This document shows positions 1-8,017 of a DNA stretch of 64,000 bases, piece after piece; the stretch's first letter is position 1, and every line of letters begins with the position of its first letter. The translations under genes and the position numbers were made by a program. The notes beneath the pieces are model-generated. The model was not told where the DNA came from and did not search any database. It saw nothing but the letters and a program-made list of their open reading frames with translations. The stretch is from Streptomyces hyaluromycini. Its GTDB lineage: Bacteria; Actinomycetota; Actinomycetes; Streptomycetales; Streptomycetaceae. The stretch spans positions 285,247 through 349,246 of the forward strand of contig NZ_BCFL01000023.1 in NCBI RefSeq assembly GCF_002217755.1, in the 5' to 3' direction.

Positions 1-1
1 G

Positions 2-637
2 GCCACGGCCCGTCAGACCGGCCACCAGCCAGGCCCGAAGGAGCCGGTCCGGCCATCGCCGCCGGTGCGGGCCTCCGTGGACCGCGACGTCCCCGAGGAG
101 CCGCCCGCCGCCGTGGGCGGGCGCGCGCGGGACCGCTTCGCCCACGGTTCCGCCGCGGCCGAGACGGCCCCGCGTACGGAACCGGCCGCCACCGGACCCG
201 GACGAGAGCCCGGTACCGCCTCCGGCGTACCCCTCGGCGAACACGGCCCGCTGATCGCGGGCCGGAAGGACGGCGGCGCGGCCGCTCCCCCGCCCGCCGG
301 GGGCACGCGCCCGGTCTCCGCACCCATGAGCCCCTCGGGACAGTCGGCCGGTCCGCCGCCGGACCCGGCCGTCGTCCGCGCCGCACTGCGACAGGCCCTC
401 CCCGCGCCGCGGGCTGCGGCGGGCGGTGCCGGGGCCCCGGAACGGGCCACCGCGGCGCCCCACATCACCGTCAACATCGGCCGGGTCGAGCTGCGGACCA
501 CGGCCCGGCCCACCCCTTCCGGTTCCGGCACCCCCCGTCCCGCCGGCCCCGGGCCGCGCCAGGACCCGGCCGACGGCGCCCGGCCGCTGTCGCTCGCCGA
601 CTACCTCGCCGGCCGCGACCAGGGAAGTGGCGCATGA
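2..637 (+). CDS. eCIS-associated Pro/Ala-rich protein, 5' end outside window
   Basis: The reading frame is open to the left edge, so the gene probably starts upstream; an internal GTG at 65 is only a fallback start. The visible part is low-complexity, rich in Pro, Ala, Gly and Arg, and probably disordered. The last third has an ordered-looking block (ITVNIGRVELR near 4/5 of the length) and a short tail (LSLADYLAGR), patterns I associate with small proteins beside DUF4255 genes in actinobacterial eCIS loci. Its stop overlaps the start of the DUF4255 gene by 4 bp (ATGA), so the two are probably translationally coupled. No catalytic motif is visible. Role unknown; an assembly or adaptor role would be inference from position. 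Confidence 0.6.
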   Translation, partial: ATARQTGHQPGPKEPVRPSPPVRASVDRDVPEEPPAAVGGRARDRFAHGSAAAETAPRTEPAATGPGREPGTASGVPLGEHGPLIAGRKDGGAAAPPPAGGTRPVSAPMSPSGQSAGPPPDPAVVRAALRQALPAPRAAAGGAGAPERATAAPHITVNIGRVELRTTARPTPSGSGTPRPAGPGPRQDPADGARPLSLADYLAGRDQGSGA

Positions 638-1311
638 GCAACCACCTCGCCGTCGCGATGGTCACCGCCGTGATCAGCCGGCTGCTGAGCGAGGCGCTGG
701 CGGCGGCCGGGCCCGGCGGTGTGCAGAACGCCACCGTGACCACCCTGCGCCCGCAGACCCTCGCGGCCGCGGCGGACGACACCGCGCACGGCATCAACGT
801 CTACCTCTACCGGGTCGTCCCCAACGCGTCCTGGGCGGCGTCCGCGCTGCCCGCCCGCCGTGCCGACGGCACCCTGATCGACCACCCCAGGCAGGCGGTC
901 GACCTGCACTACCTCCTGACCTTCTCGGGCGACGACTCCGCGCTGGAACCACAGCGGCTGCTCGGGCTCGCGGTCACCACGCTCGCCGCGCATCCGGTGC
1001 TCCGCCGCGAACTGGTGCGGTACGTGGTCCAGCAGGCGGCGCAGACGGATCCGGCCGGCTGGCAGCAGTACGCGGACCTCGACCAGCAGCCGGACGTGGT
1101 CCGCACGAGCCTGCTGCCGCTGGACGTGGAGGAGATGAGCAAACTGTGGTCGATGCTCTTCCACAACCCCTACCGGCTGTCCCTCGCCTACCAGGCGACG
1201 GCGGTACTGCTGGACGGACTGGAGCCCCCCGCCGCACCCGCGCCCAAGGTGCTCACCCGGGTGGTGACGGTGGAGCCGTCGACCGCCGTTCCCGCGGTCA
1301 GCGGAAGCTGA
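634..1311 (+). CDS. DUF4255 (Pvc16 N-terminal type) eCIS terminator/cap protein
   Basis: This 225-aa protein matches the DUF4255/Pvc16_N family: an N-terminal helix with AVISRLLSEAL, then a beta-rich core with INVYLYRVVPN, LHYLLTFSG and LGLAVTTLAAHPVLRRE, and a late segment with MSKLWSMLFHNPYRLSLAY. In contractile injection systems such proteins cap or terminate the sheath-tube assembly. The ATG overlaps the preceding stop, and the stop lies 7 bp before the AAA+ ATPase start, as expected for a Pvc16-Pvc15 pair. Length fits the family. Family assignment is firm; the capping role comes from the family, not from this sequence. Confidence 0.88.
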   Translation: MSNHLAVAMVTAVISRLLSEALAAAGPGGVQNATVTTLRPQTLAAAADDTAHGINVYLYRVVPNASWAASALPARRADGTLIDHPRQAVDLHYLLTFSGDDSALEPQRLLGLAVTTLAAHPVLRRELVRYVVQQAAQTDPAGWQQYADLDQQPDVVRTSLLPLDVEEMSKLWSMLFHNPYRLSLAYQATAVLLDGLEPPAAPAPKVLTRVVTVEPSTAVPAVSGS

Positions 1312-1318
1312 GCGGCCG

Positions 1319-3334
1319 ATGACCGAGCCCACCGAGGTCGCCGAGGTCACCGAGCCCACTGAGCCCACCGAGCCCACGGACGCCTGGCTGTCGGCCAACC
1401 ACCGCTATCTGGTCGCGGCGCTGGAGATCCTGCGCTGCCGGCTCGCCGACGACCCCGCGCCGCTGCGCAAGGCCCAGGCCGCCCGCAACCGGGCGCGGCG
1501 TGCCATGACCGAGCCGCCCGCGCTGGACCGGATCGCAGACGGCTTCGGCCTGTCGCCGTTCGAGCGGGACGTGCTGCTGATGGCCGCGGGCCCCACGCTC
1601 GACACGCCCTTCGCGCACGTCTGCGCGCAGGCGCAGGGCGACAGTTCGCGCACCTATGCGACCTTCGCCCTGGCCCTGGCCAAGCTGCCCGGGGCGCATT
1701 GGACCGCCCTCAGTCCGGCGGGCCCGCTGCGCCGGACACCGCTGCTGCGGCTCGCCCATCCCGACATCCCCACGACGAGCGCGCTGTACGTCGAGGAGCG
1801 GATCCTGCACGCGCTGGCCGGTGTCTCGTACCTCGACCCCGAACTCGAACCGTACGTCGCCCCGCCGGCCGAGCCCGAAGCGCTGTCCCCCGCGCTTGCG
1901 GAGGCCGCGCGGGCCGTGGCGGCGATCCGGTCGGCCGAAGGGGGGCCAGGAGCGGCACCGGTGCTGGTGCACGGTCGTCAGCGGGCCGGACTGCGGCATA
2001 CCGCGGCCGCGGCATACCGGTCGGCGGGGCTGCGGCCGGTCTGCCTGCGGGCGGCGGATCTGCCGGCCGACCCGGCGGCGCGGGACCGGCTGGCGCGGCT
2101 GTGCGAACGGGAGTCGGTCCTGACCGGGATCGGCTGGATCATCGACGTGGACGACGCGGTGCCCGAGTGCGGCCGGACGGCGATGGACCTGGCGGGCCGG
2201 CTGGCGGCGCCCGTGGTGGTGACCGCACGCGAGCCACTGGACGGGCCGGGGCCGCGCCGTCCCGTCCGGGTGGCCGTCGGCCGCGCCTCGGCGGACGAAC
2301 TGCGCACCGTCTGGCGGCAGGCTCTGGGCCCGGCCGCCGCGGGCCTGGACCGCTGGATCGACATGGCCGCCGGTCAGTTCGACCTGGACGCGGACGACGT
2401 GGCCGCCGTGGCCGCCGTGGCCGGGCAGGATCCGCCGCCGGCCGACGGCACGGCGACCGACCCGGACGACACCGGGGCGCGGTTGTGGGACGCCTGCCGC
2501 CGCCAGGCCCGGCCCGCCCTGAACGGCCTGGCCGAGCGGATCGAGCCCCGCGCCGACTGGCAGGACCTGGTGCTGCCGGCCACCCAGGTACGGGTGCTGC
2601 GACAGATCGCCGCCCACGTACGGCACCGGCTCACCGTCTGGGAGGACTGGGGCTTCGCCGCCCGCAGCGGCCGGGGCCTGGGCACCGCCGCGCTGTTCTC
2701 CGGGCCCAGCGGCACCGGCAAGACGCTGGCCGCCGAGGTGATCGCGGGCGCGTTACGGCTCGACCTGTACCGCATCGACCTGAGCCAGGTGGTCGACAAG
2801 TACATCGGCGAGACCGAGAAGAACCTCAGCCGTGTCTTCGACGCCGCCGAAGCCGGCGGCGCCGTCCTGCTCTTCGACGAGGCCGACGCGCTCTTCGGCA
2901 AGCGCAGCGAGGTCAAGGACAGCCACGACCGGCACGCCAACATCGAGGTGGGCTATCTGCTCCAGCGCATCGAGGCCTACCGGGGGCTGGCCGTGCTGAC
3001 CACCAACCTCAAGGACTCCCTCGACCCGGCGTTCCTGCGCAGGCTGCGCTTCACGGTCCCCTTCCCGTTTCCGGACGCGTCCGCCCGCGAGGAGATCTGG
3101 CGGCGCGTCTTCCCCGAGCAGACGCCCGCCGAGGGCCTCGATCCGGCGGCCCTGGCCCGGCTGTCCGTCTCCGGCGGCACGATCCGCAACATCGCCCTCG
3201 GCGCCGCCTTCCTCGCCGCCGACGCGGGCCGCCCGGTGGCCATGGACCACCTCCTGGCCGCGGCCCGCACCGAATACGCCAAGCTGGAACGCCCGTTGAC
3301 CGGTGCGGAGGTGGCCGGATGGACGGCGCGGTGA
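1319..3334 (+). CDS. eCIS-associated AAA+ ATPase (Pvc15-like)
   Basis: This 671-aa protein has an N-terminal half typical of eCIS ATPases and a C-terminal AAA+ module: Walker A GPSGTGKT at about residues 462-469, Walker B LLFDEAD near 520, then a sensor region (LTTNLKDSLDPAFLRRLRF). Such ATPases occur in nearly all eCIS loci and are thought to remodel or load particles or cargo in the cytoplasm. The N-terminus is a short tandem repeat of Thr-Glu-Pro-Thr/Glu-Val units, probably flexible. A TTA leucine codon at 2753-2755 (residue 479, just after Walker A) is rare in Streptomyces and could put synthesis under the bldA tRNA. The stop is 16 bp before the cargo-candidate start, suggesting one transcript. 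Confidence 0.92.
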   Translation: MTEPTEVAEVTEPTEPTEPTDAWLSANHRYLVAALEILRCRLADDPAPLRKAQAARNRARRAMTEPPALDRIADGFGLSPFERDVLLMAAGPTLDTPFAHVCAQAQGDSSRTYATFALALAKLPGAHWTALSPAGPLRRTPLLRLAHPDIPTTSALYVEERILHALAGVSYLDPELEPYVAPPAEPEALSPALAEAARAVAAIRSAEGGPGAAPVLVHGRQRAGLRHTAAAAYRSAGLRPVCLRAADLPADPAARDRLARLCERESVLTGIGWIIDVDDAVPECGRTAMDLAGRLAAPVVVTAREPLDGPGPRRPVRVAVGRASADELRTVWRQALGPAAAGLDRWIDMAAGQFDLDADDVAAVAAVAGQDPPPADGTATDPDDTGARLWDACRRQARPALNGLAERIEPRADWQDLVLPATQVRVLRQIAAHVRHRLTVWEDWGFAARSGRGLGTAALFSGPSGTGKTLAAEVIAGALRLDLYRIDLSQVVDKYIGETEKNLSRVFDAAEAGGAVLLFDEADALFGKRSEVKDSHDRHANIEVGYLLQRIEAYRGLAVLTTNLKDSLDPAFLRRLRFTVPFPFPDASAREEIWRRVFPEQTPAEGLDPAALARLSVSGGTIRNIALGAAFLAADAGRPVAMDHLLAAARTEYAKLERPLTGAEVAGWTAR

Positions 3335-3350
3335 GCGGAGAGGGTCGCTG

Positions 3351-5162
3351 ATGTCCTCGAATCTGCCCCACATCCCAGACAGATCCGCGTCGGCCATGGA
3401 TGCGGTGCGGAGGGTGTTCAAAGCTCGGCGCAGGGCGGAGTCCTCGGATCCCATGGGGACCGAGAACTCGCCCGCGCCACCTGTCGGCCTCGCTTTCTCC
3501 ACGGTCTCCATGCAGGTGAGGAGGTCGCGCAAACGGGCACTGGAGGCGGAGGACATCGCCGAAGAGAGCCGATCGGCCAGGGGCAGGCGTGGGCCTGCGG
3601 CTCGCCAGGCCGACGTCGGCGACGACGAGGACGCGATGCCGCAGGAGGAGCCGCAGGCGACGCGTTCCTTCCTGCCCGGTCTGCCGCCGCACTTGGCCGA
3701 GGCCGTGAACCAGCAGACGAGGTACATCGCCGACGGGCTGGTCGCGTACATCGAGAAGTACCACCCGCGGCTGCGCTCGCAAGCGACGGCGAACGTGCCG
3801 ACCGAGGCGGACGCGCCGTACCGGACCATGTACGAGGCGTTCGTCTCGTCCACCGAGTACGAGGCGGCCACCATGGCCCTCCGGACGTCCGCCGCATACG
3901 ACGAGAACCAGAGCGTCTTCGGCCGGAGCTCCCCCACGTACCAGGCACCGCCGTCCGGGCCGGCCGCGCAGCGCAAGGACGAGATCAACCAGGCGAGCAC
4001 GAAGCGGGGCCTGAACAAGGCCGCCAAGAAGGCCGGGCTGGAGCAGATCGCCACGACCTTCGAGGGCAAGTGGAAGGCGAAGCTCACCGCCGCGCCCCCC
4101 GTGTTCAAGTGGAACGAGAGGGTGCTCGAACTGCTCGTCGCGCTCTCCACGGCGCTCTTCGCGGCGATCTCGCGGATCTTCACCACTCAGGAGGTCGAGG
4201 CGATGTTCGTGAACGGCCGCATCCTGGTCAGCGCCAACGAGGCCCCCGCGGTCAAGACGCTCGTCGGCGCCACCCTGAACGGTGTCTTCGCGGATGGCGC
4301 GGCGCTGTTCGCGGCGCTCAGCGGCCCGATCTCCCGCGAGAACGTGGCCGCGCTCGCCGGCCTGGTCTCCGTGCTGGGCACGCCGGCCGGCGGCGGGGAG
4401 CAGCTGACCGACGAGCAGCGGCGTGGCGTCCAGATGCTGGGGCAGGCGCAGCTGGACAACGCGATCCTGGACGACCGCGAGGAGGCCGAGGACCTGCAGG
4501 GGGTGCTCACGACGGTGCGCCGGATGCTGACCGAGGATCTCGCGTTGCTCTCCGGCGGGTCGGCCGAAACGGCGGGGAAGCTGATCACCCACCCCGGATA
4601 CGCAGGCCGGATCATCGTCGTCGACGCGGGGCAGCGCCCTGCCGCCTCGCCCTCGGCGAAGGCAGACGCCTGCACCCACGCGGAGCAGAACCTCATGCTC
4701 GCGCTCGCGTACTCCAAGTACCGGGGCGGGGCGCAGGTGGCGGGCAAGAAGCGCCCATGCGCCTGCTGCTACCTCACCCTCAAGCTGGTCGACGACCACG
4801 GCTACCGGCTCAAGTACAACCAGCAGGCCGGGGGGTTCTGGAGCGGGACGACGTATCTCGGGCTGCTGAAGGTCGCGCGCGAACTCGGCAGCCTCGACGC
4901 CGCGCAGCTGAACGGCTGGATCAAGAGCGTCCTCACCGCCCATGAGTTCAGGCAGTACGTCACCCTGGTCAAGGGACTGGCGCCTGACGGGTACCAGGTC
5001 GCGGCCACGGACGTCATCGGCTCGAAGGCCAAGGCGAGCGGGCGGTTCACCACGTCCGAGGGACCGGCGTCGATCCGTCTGCGGTACCCGGCCCCCACGG
5101 ATGCCGCGGGCGACGAGGAGGAGGACGAGGAGAGCGACCGCATGAAGGAGGGGTACGAGTAA
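3351..5162 (+). CDS. Candidate eCIS cargo toxin with C-terminal nucleic-acid deaminase-like domain
   Basis: A 603-aa protein. The ATG at 3351 is chosen because a GGAG-type ribosome site lies about 10 bp upstream and it follows the ATPase stop; a longer in-frame start at 3303 would overlap the ATPase. The first ~110 residues are charged and Arg/Ala-rich. A hydrophobic segment sits at about 257-276. From about 425 the protein carries a zinc-binding signature of the cytidine-deaminase superfamily: His443-Ala-Glu445, then Pro469-Cys470-x-x-Cys473. The tail is strongly acidic. The gene lies between the two arms of the eCIS locus, directly behind the ATPase, a usual place for payloads. Toxin deaminases are known among polymorphic toxins and eCIS cargo. 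Target (RNA, DNA or nucleotide) unknown; no immunity gene is evident. Confidence 0.75.
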   Translation: MSSNLPHIPDRSASAMDAVRRVFKARRRAESSDPMGTENSPAPPVGLAFSTVSMQVRRSRKRALEAEDIAEESRSARGRRGPAARQADVGDDEDAMPQEEPQATRSFLPGLPPHLAEAVNQQTRYIADGLVAYIEKYHPRLRSQATANVPTEADAPYRTMYEAFVSSTEYEAATMALRTSAAYDENQSVFGRSSPTYQAPPSGPAAQRKDEINQASTKRGLNKAAKKAGLEQIATTFEGKWKAKLTAAPPVFKWNERVLELLVALSTALFAAISRIFTTQEVEAMFVNGRILVSANEAPAVKTLVGATLNGVFADGAALFAALSGPISRENVAALAGLVSVLGTPAGGGEQLTDEQRRGVQMLGQAQLDNAILDDREEAEDLQGVLTTVRRMLTEDLALLSGGSAETAGKLITHPGYAGRIIVVDAGQRPAASPSAKADACTHAEQNLMLALAYSKYRGGAQVAGKKRPCACCYLTLKLVDDHGYRLKYNQQAGGFWSGTTYLGLLKVARELGSLDAAQLNGWIKSVLTAHEFRQYVTLVKGLAPDGYQVAATDVIGSKAKASGRFTTSEGPASIRLRYPAPTDAAGDEEEDEESDRMKEGYE

Positions 5163-5246
5163 CCGGCGACAAGGCACGACGAGCACGACTCGACATCCAG
5201 TTCAGGCGGGCCGCCCCGCCCCCGCCCCGGCCGGAAGGGACACGGC

Positions 5247-5486
5247 GTGACCCCGGACGTGACCGTCGCCATCGACACCCTGGTCGTGGAGGTGGACGAG
5301 GCGACTGCGCGCGCCGTCGCCGAGGGCCGTGCCGAGGCCCTGGCGCCGGCGCTGCTGGCCGCGCTGCGCGGTCACCCGGCGTTCGCGGACGCCGCTCGGC
5401 GGGTCAGCCGACGTCGAAGCCGCCCAGTCGGACCACCCACAGCGTCGGCGCGTGCAGAGCCACCAGCCCTCCGGTGGAGCCGGTGA
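5247..5486 (+). CDS. Small eCIS-locus protein of unknown function
   Basis: A 79-aa reading frame with a GTG start preceded by GGAAGGGA at about 7 bp, a good ribosome site, which is the main reason to accept it. The first ~50 residues form a plausible fold (IDTLVVEV, then an Ala/Leu-rich helix ending in LLAALRGHPAF). The last ~27 are basic and low-complexity where the frame runs over the end of the convergent fibre-like gene, overlapping it by 83 bp. The N-terminal pattern loosely recalls the start of eCIS tape-measure-type proteins, but this cannot be settled by eye. The C-terminal part may be read-through beyond the ancestral end. Confidence 0.45.
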   Translation: MTPDVTVAIDTLVVEVDEATARAVAEGRAEALAPALLAALRGHPAFADAARRVSRRRSRPVGPPTASARAEPPALRWSR

Positions 5487-5994
5487 CCGTGAGCTGCAGG
5501 GTGTGGCTGCCCTTGGTCACCTGGGCGGTGCCCATCGCGGTGACCGGTACCCAGGTGCCCCCCGGAACGGCCAGATAGCCGACTCCCCACTCCTTGCCGC
5601 CGCTGTCCTTGCCGGGGAAGTTCCCGTCGACCAGGACGCGCATGGTCAGTGCGTGGTTCAGGTCCGAGGTGGTGCCGTGGCCATGGCCGATGAGCAGCAG
5701 GGTGGCGTCCGACTGGAACTGGATCTGCTTGCTGATCATCGTGACCGTGGACACGATGTTGTCGAAACCCACCTGTCCGTTGTCCGGCTTGAGCAGTTCC
5801 ACGCCGAGGGCCTGGCTCTTCAGCCCCGGTGCGGTCAGCCCGCCCTGCGCCGTGAGCGGGCCGGTCACCGTGCCGCCCGAGAGGTCGAGCTTGCCGGTCT
5901 CGTGCCGCAGTACGGCTGCGGCGAGGTCGTTCCAGTCGGCGGACCGCACCGGGTCGCCGGGGGCCTTGTCGGCCAGGTTCTGGTCGAGCGTCAT
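5404..5994 (-). CDS. Putative eCIS tail-fibre-like protein
   Basis: A 196-aa protein with an N-terminal segment (VRSADWNDLAAAVLRHE) followed by a Gly/Thr-rich stretch (LSGGTVTGPLTAQGGLTAPG), a repeat style common in trimeric phage fibres, and a C-terminal beta-rich head (LQLTVTGSTGGLVAL). A GAGGAG ribosome site precedes the ATG at 5994. It is the last gene of the minus-strand eCIS arm and converges on the small plus-strand gene. A host-binding or decorating fibre role is inferred from composition and position; the head domain is not recognised. In Streptomyces, where particles can act inside the producer, the ligand could be a self structure. Confidence 0.6.
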   Translation of the reverse strand: MTLDQNLADKAPGDPVRSADWNDLAAAVLRHETGKLDLSGGTVTGPLTAQGGLTAPGLKSQALGVELLKPDNGQVGFDNIVSTVTMISKQIQFQSDATLLLIGHGHGTTSDLNHALTMRVLVDGNFPGKDSGGKEWGVGYLAVPGGTWVPVTAMGTAQVTKGSHTLQLTVTGSTGGLVALHAPTLWVVRLGGFDVG

Positions 5995-6031
5995 CGCCGT
6001 GTCTCCTCATAGGGTCGCTGCCATCGGCAGA

Positions 6032-7975
6032 TCACTGGAAAACCCCCTGGTCGAACGACGAGTTGTCGAACACCGCGCCGTCGGGGGAAAGCTGCACCCA
6101 GAACCAGCAGGTGAAGTCGGCGCCGCGCACGTCGTCCACGGTCGGCAGCAGCAGGTCGGTGCCACCGTCCTCGGGCCGGACACGGGGAAGCGCGAGGCCG
6201 TTGAGGACCCGCTGGGGGTCGGCCGCGTGGACCACGGCGCGACCGCAGACGGTGAGACGGCAGTAGAGCCGGTCGGCCAGTGCGCCGTCGAGCAGCCGGA
6301 TCGTCAGCTGCTGCAGCCAGTCGTGGAGCGGGGCGGCCGGCTCCCAGGTCAGCTGCTGTCCGGCGACGGCGGTACGGCCGGCCAGCGTCACCGGCTGGGT
6401 GCCGAGGACCGCGCCGGGAGGCAGGTGCCAGTCGGCGCGGTCGGTGGACGACAGCGGAAACGGCAGGTCCATGGTGACCGTGAGCACCGGACGGCCGGTG
6501 GTCACCACCGGGACGGGCGGGCCGTCCAGCGCCACGGCCAGGCCGCCCAGCAGGTCCGCGGGGCTGATCCCGGTGTCGTTGCGCAGCTCCCGGCCGGCGC
6601 CGGTGAGCCGGACGTCCACGACGTGCAGGCCGGGGGCGAAGGGCGGCGTGGACGGGTCGGGGCGTGCTTCGGCGAGCGGGGTGAACAGCGCCCGGCAGTC
6701 GTATGTCCTGGTCCAGGCGCCGTCGTTGAGGTCGAGCAGGGCGATGGCGGCGGTGTGGTGCTCGATGCCGTCCGGGGGCCGGAACGCCGGCGTGCCGTCG
6801 GGGTCGCGGGGCCATTCCACGGTGCCGGCGAGATCCGGGTCGAGGTCGGTGTCCTCCCAGGCGGCGGTCCTGGCCGGGATCAGCCAGTAGTCGCCGGTGC
6901 GGTGCGACGCGCCGTCCTCGAACTCGACCTGTACGCCGTCCTCCAGGTCGACCCAGCCGCCGCCGACGGGTACGGCGCCGGGCGAGTCCCAGCGCCGTAC
7001 GACGACCGGGTCGGCGAGGTCCCCGTCGGCCGGGGCGGGGCCGCTCCACTCCGTCACGCGCAGCATGGTGCCGTCGGCCGCGTCCAGGCGGCCCAGGAAG
7101 CCGGGTTCGTGGCGCCGGGTGCGGGCCAGGTCGCAGACCTCCACCCAGTCGCCCTTGGCGAAGCCGAGCCGTTCGTCGCGGGCGGGGGTGTCGATCGCCA
7201 GGGTGGTGGCGGTCGCGTCCGTGGTCAGGCCTACCACCAGGGCGGCCACCGAGCCGTTGTCCCGCGACCACACGAACGACGGAACGTCCTCGCCGCCTCT
7301 GTGGATCTCGACCCGGTACAGCTGGTTCTCCAGGCGGCGGTAGCCGGCCGAGGGCGGGATGACGCACGGGGTGGTGGCGGTGGCGTCGGGCTCGGCGCGG
7401 GCCCGCAGCCGCCCGGACGGCAGGCTGTTCCGCGGTGCCCAGGGCGCGGCGACGTCGGCGGGCACCGCCTCGGGGCCCGGGGCCGGCTCCAGCCGCACCT
7501 GCCAGACGGTACGGCTCCTGGTGCCGGTGTCGGGGCCGCCGAGGGCGACCTCGCGCAGGTCGGGGCGCTCCAGGGCGGTGAGGTGTTCGCGCCACACGTC
7601 GAGGTAGGCGACGTAGCGGCCGTCGCCGGTGGGCAGCCGGGCACCGGGCAGCTCGGGCTGGGCGGCGAGCGGCACCGGGGCGTCGATCTCGCAGAGCACG
7701 CCGTCGACGTAGTAGCGCCCGGCGGACAGCGTCAGGTCCGCGCCGGGAGTGGCGGCCGGGGTGCCGCCGTCGGGCGTGGTGATCGCGAAGCCGGCCGCGT
7801 CCTTGGGGCCGCCGTGGACGCCGACGGTGTCCCGGGCGGTGGTCTCGTCCAGGTGCAGCTGGATGTCCAGCTGCTCGTTCCAGTCGGCGTCGAGCGCGAC
7901 CCGGCCCTGTTGCAGCAGCACGCCGCGGTAGTGGTTGCCGGGACGGAACGTCCGCCGGGTGAAGTCGCCCTTCAT
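6032..7975 (-). CDS. DUF6519-domain tail-associated protein
   Basis: A 647-aa protein starting MKGDFTRRTFRPGNHYRGVL and continuing with LLQQGRVALDADWNEQ, the hallmark of the DUF6519 family found in phage-tail and eCIS loci. The first ~300 residues alternate short beta strands and loops. The remainder is beta-rich, with few charged clusters and no catalytic motif, in keeping with a structural fibre or baseplate decoration. GGAGG lies 7 bp before the ATG. It follows the large tail protein in the same direction with a 42-bp gap. Function is not established for the family; a baseplate-proximal fibre or its base is the most likely role. Confidence 0.8.
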   Translation of the reverse strand: MKGDFTRRTFRPGNHYRGVLLQQGRVALDADWNEQLDIQLHLDETTARDTVGVHGGPKDAAGFAITTPDGGTPAATPGADLTLSAGRYYVDGVLCEIDAPVPLAAQPELPGARLPTGDGRYVAYLDVWREHLTALERPDLREVALGGPDTGTRSRTVWQVRLEPAPGPEAVPADVAAPWAPRNSLPSGRLRARAEPDATATTPCVIPPSAGYRRLENQLYRVEIHRGGEDVPSFVWSRDNGSVAALVVGLTTDATATTLAIDTPARDERLGFAKGDWVEVCDLARTRRHEPGFLGRLDAADGTMLRVTEWSGPAPADGDLADPVVVRRWDSPGAVPVGGGWVDLEDGVQVEFEDGASHRTGDYWLIPARTAAWEDTDLDPDLAGTVEWPRDPDGTPAFRPPDGIEHHTAAIALLDLNDGAWTRTYDCRALFTPLAEARPDPSTPPFAPGLHVVDVRLTGAGRELRNDTGISPADLLGGLAVALDGPPVPVVTTGRPVLTVTMDLPFPLSSTDRADWHLPPGAVLGTQPVTLAGRTAVAGQQLTWEPAAPLHDWLQQLTIRLLDGALADRLYCRLTVCGRAVVHAADPQRVLNGLALPRVRPEDGGTDLLLPTVDDVRGADFTCWFWVQLSPDGAVFDNSSFDQGVFQ

Positions 7976-8017
7976 CGCTGTACCTCCGCCGTGGTCCGTT
8001 CAGTCCGCTGAGTCCGC

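Noticed and set aside
5594..8011. 805-codon plus-strand reading frame and other long frames opposite the eCIS tail genes
   Set aside because: Low-complexity Arg/Gly/Val-rich translation antisense to well-recognised tail proteins; a by-product of high GC third positions.
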